The notes under the pieces: model-generated
The model's database searches: none
What the model was told of the DNA's origin: nothing
Seen by the model: the letters and a program-made list of their open reading frames with translations, nothing else
Shown here: piece by piece, positions 13,340-16,611 of the stretch
How the letters are laid out: every line of letters begins with the position of its first letter
Position numbering within the stretch: the stretch's first letter is position 1
Origin: an uncultured Lachnospiraceae bacterium
GTDB lineage: Bacteria > Bacillota > Clostridia > Lachnospirales > Lachnospiraceae
Length of the DNA stretch: 16,611 nucleotides
Direction of reading: 5' to 3'
Assembly (NCBI GenBank): GCA_910589635.1
Contig: CAJUTD010000020.1
Location: forward strand, 25,618 to 42,228
Position numbers and translations under genes: made by a program

Positions 13340-14185
13340 TTATTTCAATGCCTTACCGTCTCTTCTTCTCACGATAAGCTTGTTAGATGCTTTGTTCTTC
13401 TTCCTGGTCTTTAAGCCGAGTGCAGGCTTGCCCCAAGGTGTACATGGACCTGGGCGGCCAATTCCGGTCTTGCCCTCTCCACCACCATGTGGATGGTCGT
13501 TGGGGTTCATAACAGAACCACGGACAGTCGGGCGGATACCCATATTGCGCTTACGGCCTGCCTTACCTATCTTAATCAGGTTGTGGTCTGTATTTCCTAC
13601 TACACCGACAGTTGCCCTGCATATAATCGGCACCATTCTCATTTCACCGGAGGGAAGTCTCAATGTCGCATATTTTCCTTCCTTCGCCATCAACTGTGCA
13701 CTGTTGCCGGCAGAACGTACAAGCTGTCCACCTTTACCCGGATGCAGCTCAATGTTGTGTACCTGTGTACCAACCGGAATATTCTCAAGCGGCAGGCAGT
13801 TGCCCACTCTGATTTCAGCTTCGGGGCCTTCCATAATCTTCATGCCGTCTGTCAGTCCCTGCGGAGCAAGGATATATTTCTTCTCGCCGTCTGCATAGCA
13901 GATAAGCGCGATGTTTGCCGTTCTGTTCGGATCGTACTCGATTCCGATAACCGTTGCCGGAATGCCGTCCTTCTTATTTCTCTTGAAATCAATAAGTCTG
14001 TATTTTCTTCTGGAACCGCCTCCGCGGTGCCTTACCGTAATTTTACCCTGATTGTTGCGACCGGACCTTTTCTGCAGAGAAACTAACAGGGATTTCTCAG
14101 GAGTTTTCTTGGTAATCTCAGAAAAATCAGAACCAGTCATATTTCTTCTTGAAGGTGTATATGGGTTATATGTCTTAATTCCCAT
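13340..14185 (-). CDS. rplB: 50S ribosomal protein L2 (uL2)
   Basis: Needed for subunit association and for the peptidyl-transferase centre. The 281-residue product has GRNNQGKITVRHRGGGSRRKYR near the N-terminus, an OB-like domain, an SH3-like domain with GNTDHNLIKIGKAGRKR, and the C-terminal MNPNDHPHGGGEGKTGIGRPGP. His231 there corresponds to the functionally important E. coli His229. The ATG at 14183-14185 is about 50 bases after rplW. Confidence 0.99.
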   Translation of the reverse strand: MGIKTYNPYTPSRRNMTGSDFSEITKKTPEKSLLVSLQKRSGRNNQGKITVRHRGGGSRRKYRLIDFKRNKKDGIPATVIGIEYDPNRTANIALICYADGEKKYILAPQGLTDGMKIMEGPEAEIRVGNCLPLENIPVGTQVHNIELHPGKGGQLVRSAGNSAQLMAKEGKYATLRLPSGEMRMVPIICRATVGVVGNTDHNLIKIGKAGRKRNMGIRPTVRGSVMNPNDHPHGGGEGKTGIGRPGPCTPWGKPALGLKTRKKNKASNKLIVRRRDGKALK

Positions 14186-14237
14186 TGTGGTTCTCCTTTC
14201 ATCACATCAATTGTTCAATGATTTGTTCATTAAGCGC

Positions 14238-14537
14238 TTATAATCCAGCAAAAATCTCAATATCCTTGCTGTCTTCCGTCAACTTAACGATTGCTTTCTT
14301 GGTCTTAGCAGTCTTCCCCACTACCATGCCTCTTCTCTTCTTCTTGCCGTCAATGTTCATGGTGTTGACCCTTTGTACCTTGGTTCCCTCGAACATCTTC
14401 TCAACAGCTTCTTTAATCATGGTCTTGTTAGCTTCGGGATGTACCAGAAAAGTGTATTCTTTATTGCCCATCAGGTTCATGCTCTTTTCTGTGACAACCG
14501 GCTTGAGGATTACGTCATAATATTGTATATTTGCCAT
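14238..14537 (-). CDS. rplW: 50S ribosomal protein L23 (uL23)
   Basis: Sits at the exit of the peptide tunnel and is the main docking point for trigger factor and SRP. The 99-residue product has DVILKPVVTEKSMNLMGNKEYTFLVHPEANKTMIKEAVEKMF and the NTMNIDGKKKRRG loop. Its ATG (14535-14537) overlaps the rplD TAA by one base. Length and signatures are normal. Confidence 0.98.
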   Translation of the reverse strand: MANIQYYDVILKPVVTEKSMNLMGNKEYTFLVHPEANKTMIKEAVEKMFEGTKVQRVNTMNIDGKKKRRGMVVGKTAKTKKAIVKLTEDSKDIEIFAGL

Positions 14538-15157
14538 TATGCATACACCTCCTCGATTGTGGCTACGGCATCCTTAGTTACTACAACGGTGTCGTATTTC
14601 AAAATGTCATATACGTTAATTGTATTTGTCAACGCTGTCTTAATTTTCGGAATATTCCTTGCCGACATTACGATATTCTGGTCGTTGTCATTGATAATTA
14701 CCAGAGCCTTACTTACTTTCAGGTTCTCCATTACTTCCTGGAACTTCTTGGTCTTAATCTCATCCAGCTTGAGTTCATCCAGAACGATAAACTTGCTGTC
14801 ATTCACTTTGGAAGTCAGCACAGATTTCAGAGCCGCTCTCTTTTCCTTCTTATTCATCTTAAAAGAATAATCTCTCGGCGTGGGGGCAAATACAACACCG
14901 CCACCCTTCCACTGCGGAGCACGGATGGAGCCCTGCCTTGCGTGGCCGGTTCCTTTCTGTCTCCAAGGTTTTCTTCCGCCGCCGCTTACTTCAGAACGTG
15001 TCTTTGCTTTCTGTGTACCCTGGCGCTTGTTCGCGAGATACTGTACGACTGACATGTGCACCAGGTGCTCATTGATTTTCGCACCGAACACTGCATCGTT
15101 CAGCTCAAGGCTCCCAACTTCTTCGCCTTTCATATTATAAACAGCTACATTAGCCAT
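14537..15157 (-). CDS. rplD: 50S ribosomal protein L4 (uL4)
   Basis: Its extended loop reaches the exit tunnel constriction. In E. coli L4 also represses the S10 operon; that mechanism is not established for this group. The 206-residue product has the loop at about residues 44-96 (SGGGRKPWRQKGTGHARQGS and PQWKGGGVVFAPTPRDY) and a C-terminal Rossmann-like domain. The tunnel tip residues look unaltered. The ATG at 15155-15157 has a GGAGG site and follows rplC by 74 bases. Confidence 0.99.
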   Translation of the reverse strand: MANVAVYNMKGEEVGSLELNDAVFGAKINEHLVHMSVVQYLANKRQGTQKAKTRSEVSGGGRKPWRQKGTGHARQGSIRAPQWKGGGVVFAPTPRDYSFKMNKKEKRAALKSVLTSKVNDSKFIVLDELKLDEIKTKKFQEVMENLKVSKALVIINDNDQNIVMSARNIPKIKTALTNTINVYDILKYDTVVVTKDAVATIEEVYA

Positions 15158-15231
15158 TACTAAGTCCTCCTTTCAATTCTCCCGCCATCTCTTTGGCATA
15201 AAGGGATGCCCGATAGGGCGTTCGTCAAATG

Positions 15232-15915
15232 CTATTTCACTTTTTTTACAGCCTCTTTGATGGTTACCAGACATTTCTTAGGTCCTGGTACAGAGCCTTT
15301 GATCAAAAGCAGATTGTTCTCAGCATCCACCCTGACAACTTCCAGATTCTGAACAGTCACTCTCTCACATCCCATGTGTCCCGGCATTCCTTTGCCCTTG
15401 AATACCTTACTCGGGCTGGAACATGCACCGTTGGAACCCTGATGACGATGGAACTTAGAACCGTGGGTCATAGGTCCTCTGTGCTGACCGTGCCTCTTAA
15501 TGGCTCCCTGGAATCCTTTACCTTTGGAAATTGCCGTTGCGTCAATCTTGTCGCCCTCTGCAAAAATGTCAGCTTTAATCTCGTCTGCTAATTTGTAATC
15601 AGCAGCATTCTCAAACTTAAACTCTCTGACGAACCTCTTGCTGGACACGCCTGCTTTCTCAAAATGCCCTTTTTCAGGCTTGTTAGCGCCATGTCTGTAT
15701 CTGATCTCCTTCTTGCCGTTGGCATCTTTGTTGACAATTTTGTCTTTCTTGTCAATGAATCCAACCTGAACTGCACTGTAACCGTCATTTTCCTCAGTCT
15801 TAATCTGAGTCACATAACAGGGACCAGCCTGCAATACAGTAACCGGCACTAATACGCCGTCTGGGTTGAAGATTTGAGTCATTCCGACTTTGGTAGCTAA
15901 TATTGCTTTCTTCAT
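15232..15915 (-). CDS. rplC: 50S ribosomal protein L3 (uL3)
   Basis: Early-assembly protein whose long central extension reaches the peptidyl-transferase centre. The 227-residue product starts MKKAILATKVGMTQIF. The extension at about residues 131-182 contains KGFQGAIKRHGQHRGPMTHGSKFHRHQGSNGA and GKGMPGHMG. At 227 residues it is slightly longer than the E. coli protein, with an extra lysine-rich stretch near residues 55-85. I chose the ATG at 15913-15915 because of its AGGAGGT site; the longer reading extends into the structured gap. The preceding gap from rpsJ is 205 bases and contains several hairpins. Confidence 0.98.
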   Translation of the reverse strand: MKKAILATKVGMTQIFNPDGVLVPVTVLQAGPCYVTQIKTEENDGYSAVQVGFIDKKDKIVNKDANGKKEIRYRHGANKPEKGHFEKAGVSSKRFVREFKFENAADYKLADEIKADIFAEGDKIDATAISKGKGFQGAIKRHGQHRGPMTHGSKFHRHQGSNGACSSPSKVFKGKGMPGHMGCERVTVQNLEVVRVDAENNLLLIKGSVPGPKKCLVTIKEAVKKVK

Positions 15916-15938
15916 TTCTTTACCTCCTGTTTTCTCTA

Positions 15939-15991
15939 CAGCGGAACGTTTCATGCCTAAGTCTATAGGCAGCGGAACCGTTCATCCTAGA
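15939..15991 (-). repeat. Near-direct repeat upstream of rplC
   Basis: Two similar 22-23 base blocks (15939-15961 and 15970-15991) differ at about four positions and both contain CAGCGGAAC. A 5-bp hairpin, GCCTA with TAGGC, spans 15955-15970 and bridges them. They sit 24 bases before the rplC start. Confidence 0.6.
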
Positions 15992-16009
15992 ACAGAGTAT
16001 ATTATATAT

Positions 16010-16035
16010 CCGAAAACGACGTCAGTTGTTTTCGG
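16010..16035 (-). other. 11-bp hairpin in the rpsJ-rplC gap
   Basis: A perfect stem of 11 pairs including one G-U (16025-16035 with 16010-16020) closes a 4-base loop. On the sense strand it is followed by ATATATAATATAC rather than a T-run, so it is not a classical terminator. It lies about 95 bases before rplC. Confidence 0.75.
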
Positions 16036-16041
16036 CTGCGC

Positions 16042-16082
16042 CGACCGCGTACTGCGAAGCAGCAATATCCCTTATGCGGTCG
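16042..16082 (-). other. Branched stem-loop after rpsJ
   Basis: A 10-bp stem including one wobble position (16073-16082 with 16042-16051) encloses a small CTGC-GAA-GCAG-type hairpin (16052-16062). Together with the hairpin at 16010-16035 it makes the rpsJ-rplC gap strongly structured. No T-run follows. Confidence 0.7.
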
Positions 16083-16120
16083 TGTGCATATAAACCTGTC
16101 AGGATTGTTACCTTAAAATA

Positions 16121-16438
16121 TTACTTGTTCTTCATCTTGATATCAATGTAAACGCCGGCAGGCATCTCCAGCCTGGACAATGCGTCAACCGTTTTCTGGG
16201 TCGGTGTGATGATATCAATCAGCCTCTTATGAGTTCTCTGCTCAAACTGCTCTCTGGAATCCTTGTACTTGTGGACAGCCCTCAAGATAGTGATTACTTC
16301 CTTCTTTGTGGGAAGAGGTACCGGTCCACTCACCTGTGATCCGTTTTTCTTTACAGTTTCGATAATTTTCTTCGCAGATGCATCCACCAACTGATGGTCG
16401 TATGCCTTCAGTGTGATTCTCATTACTTGACTTGCCAT
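16121..16438 (-). CDS. rpsJ: 30S ribosomal protein S10 (uS10)
   Basis: Small-subunit head protein; in some bacteria it also joins NusB in antitermination. The 105-residue product starts MASQVMRITLKAYDHQLVDASA and contains the S10 signature SGPVPLPT (about 37-44). HKYKDSREQFEQRTHKRLIDI and the MPAGVYIDIKM end follow. I chose the ATG at 16436-16438 with an AAAGGAGG site about 11 bases upstream. An in-frame ATG at 16511-16513 would add 25 residues unlike S10 and lies in the structured leader. It is the first gene of the S10 block; the promoter is probably beyond the right edge of the window. Confidence 0.98.
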   Translation of the reverse strand: MASQVMRITLKAYDHQLVDASAKKIIETVKKNGSQVSGPVPLPTKKEVITILRAVHKYKDSREQFEQRTHKRLIDIITPTQKTVDALSRLEMPAGVYIDIKMKNK

Positions 16439-16475
16439 AAAAAAAGTCGCCTCCTTTTCGCACTTTCTCTCAGTA

Positions 16476-16576
16476 CGACAAGCGGTGACTGTACACTTCT
16501 CCGTGTGTGTCATATGCGTTACACACGTTGTTTCTGCTTCCTTGCAGACTGTTTGTTGTGATACAGTGACTTGTCG
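16476..16576 (-). promoter_or_regulatory. Structured 5' leader of rpsJ
   Basis: On the sense strand CGACAAG (16570-16576) pairs with CTTGTCG (16476-16482). After a small internal loop ACTGTA (16562-16567) pairs with TACAGT (16488-16493). Inside lies a perfect 7-bp hairpin, CGTGTGT with ACACACG (16521-16527 and 16502-16508). The whole ends about 40 bases before the rpsJ start. It could be a ribosomal-protein leader or attenuator; I cannot assign it to a known family. Confidence 0.55.
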
Positions 16577-16611
16577 CCAGTTTCCTAACTTGACATTCGC
16601 TCCACGGAAAA

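Noticed and set aside
13380..14086. Long plus-strand open frames opposite rplB
   Set aside because: They are by-products of codon use in rplB. The predicted proteins have no coherent motifs.
16439..16513. Longer form of S10 starting at the ATG at 16511-16513
   Set aside because: The added residues are unlike S10, the ATG lies inside a hairpin of the leader, and a ribosome binding site fits the downstream ATG.

Overview
The window is the S10-spc ribosomal-protein super-operon of a low-GC Gram-positive bacterium, read entirely from the minus strand (right to left here). Gene order, a zinc-binding type-Z S14, a four-cysteine adenylate kinase, a small KOW-type gene between map and infA, and protein wording throughout point to Clostridia, most likely Lachnospiraceae. 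That placement is inferred from remembered families; no search was run.

In transcription order the main block is rpsJ, rplC, rplD, rplW, rplB, rpsS, rplV, rpsC, rplP, rpmC, rpsQ, rplN, rplX, rplE, rpsZ, rpsH, rplF, rplR, rpsE, rpmD, rplO, secY, adk, map, the KOW gene and infA (16438 down to 3575). It codes for about half the large-subunit core proteins, many small-subunit proteins, the SecY channel, adenylate kinase, methionine aminopeptidase and IF-1. The cistrons are tightly packed, often overlapping by one base. The clear exceptions are the rpsJ leader, the rpsJ-rplC gap and the rpmC-rpsQ gap, which hold structured sequence.

Directly after infA there is a strong intrinsic terminator (3513-3547). 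Beyond it, where rpmJ would normally follow at once, lies an AT-rich accessory island of about 2.1 kb (roughly 1430-3510). It holds an unrecognised ORF, a fragment resembling the P-loop region of a NACHT-type NTPase, an intact RelE/ParE-type toxin-antitoxin pair, a decayed subtilisin-family (S8) protease and a small lipoprotein gene. A terminator-like hairpin (1391-1430) closes the island and a good sigma-A type promoter (1238-1266) restarts transcription for rpmJ and rpsM. The usually continuous operon therefore appears cut into two units.

The most unusual signal is a family of structured repeats of about 55-60 bp, present as 3, 2 and 2 tandem units in three separate gaps: after rpsM (60-237), after rpmJ (913-1026) and after rpmC (11179-11289). 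Every array begins exactly at the TAG stop codon of the gene before it. The outer stem of one unit keeps its pairing through a compensatory base change between copies, which suggests the element acts as RNA. I do not recognise it as a named element.
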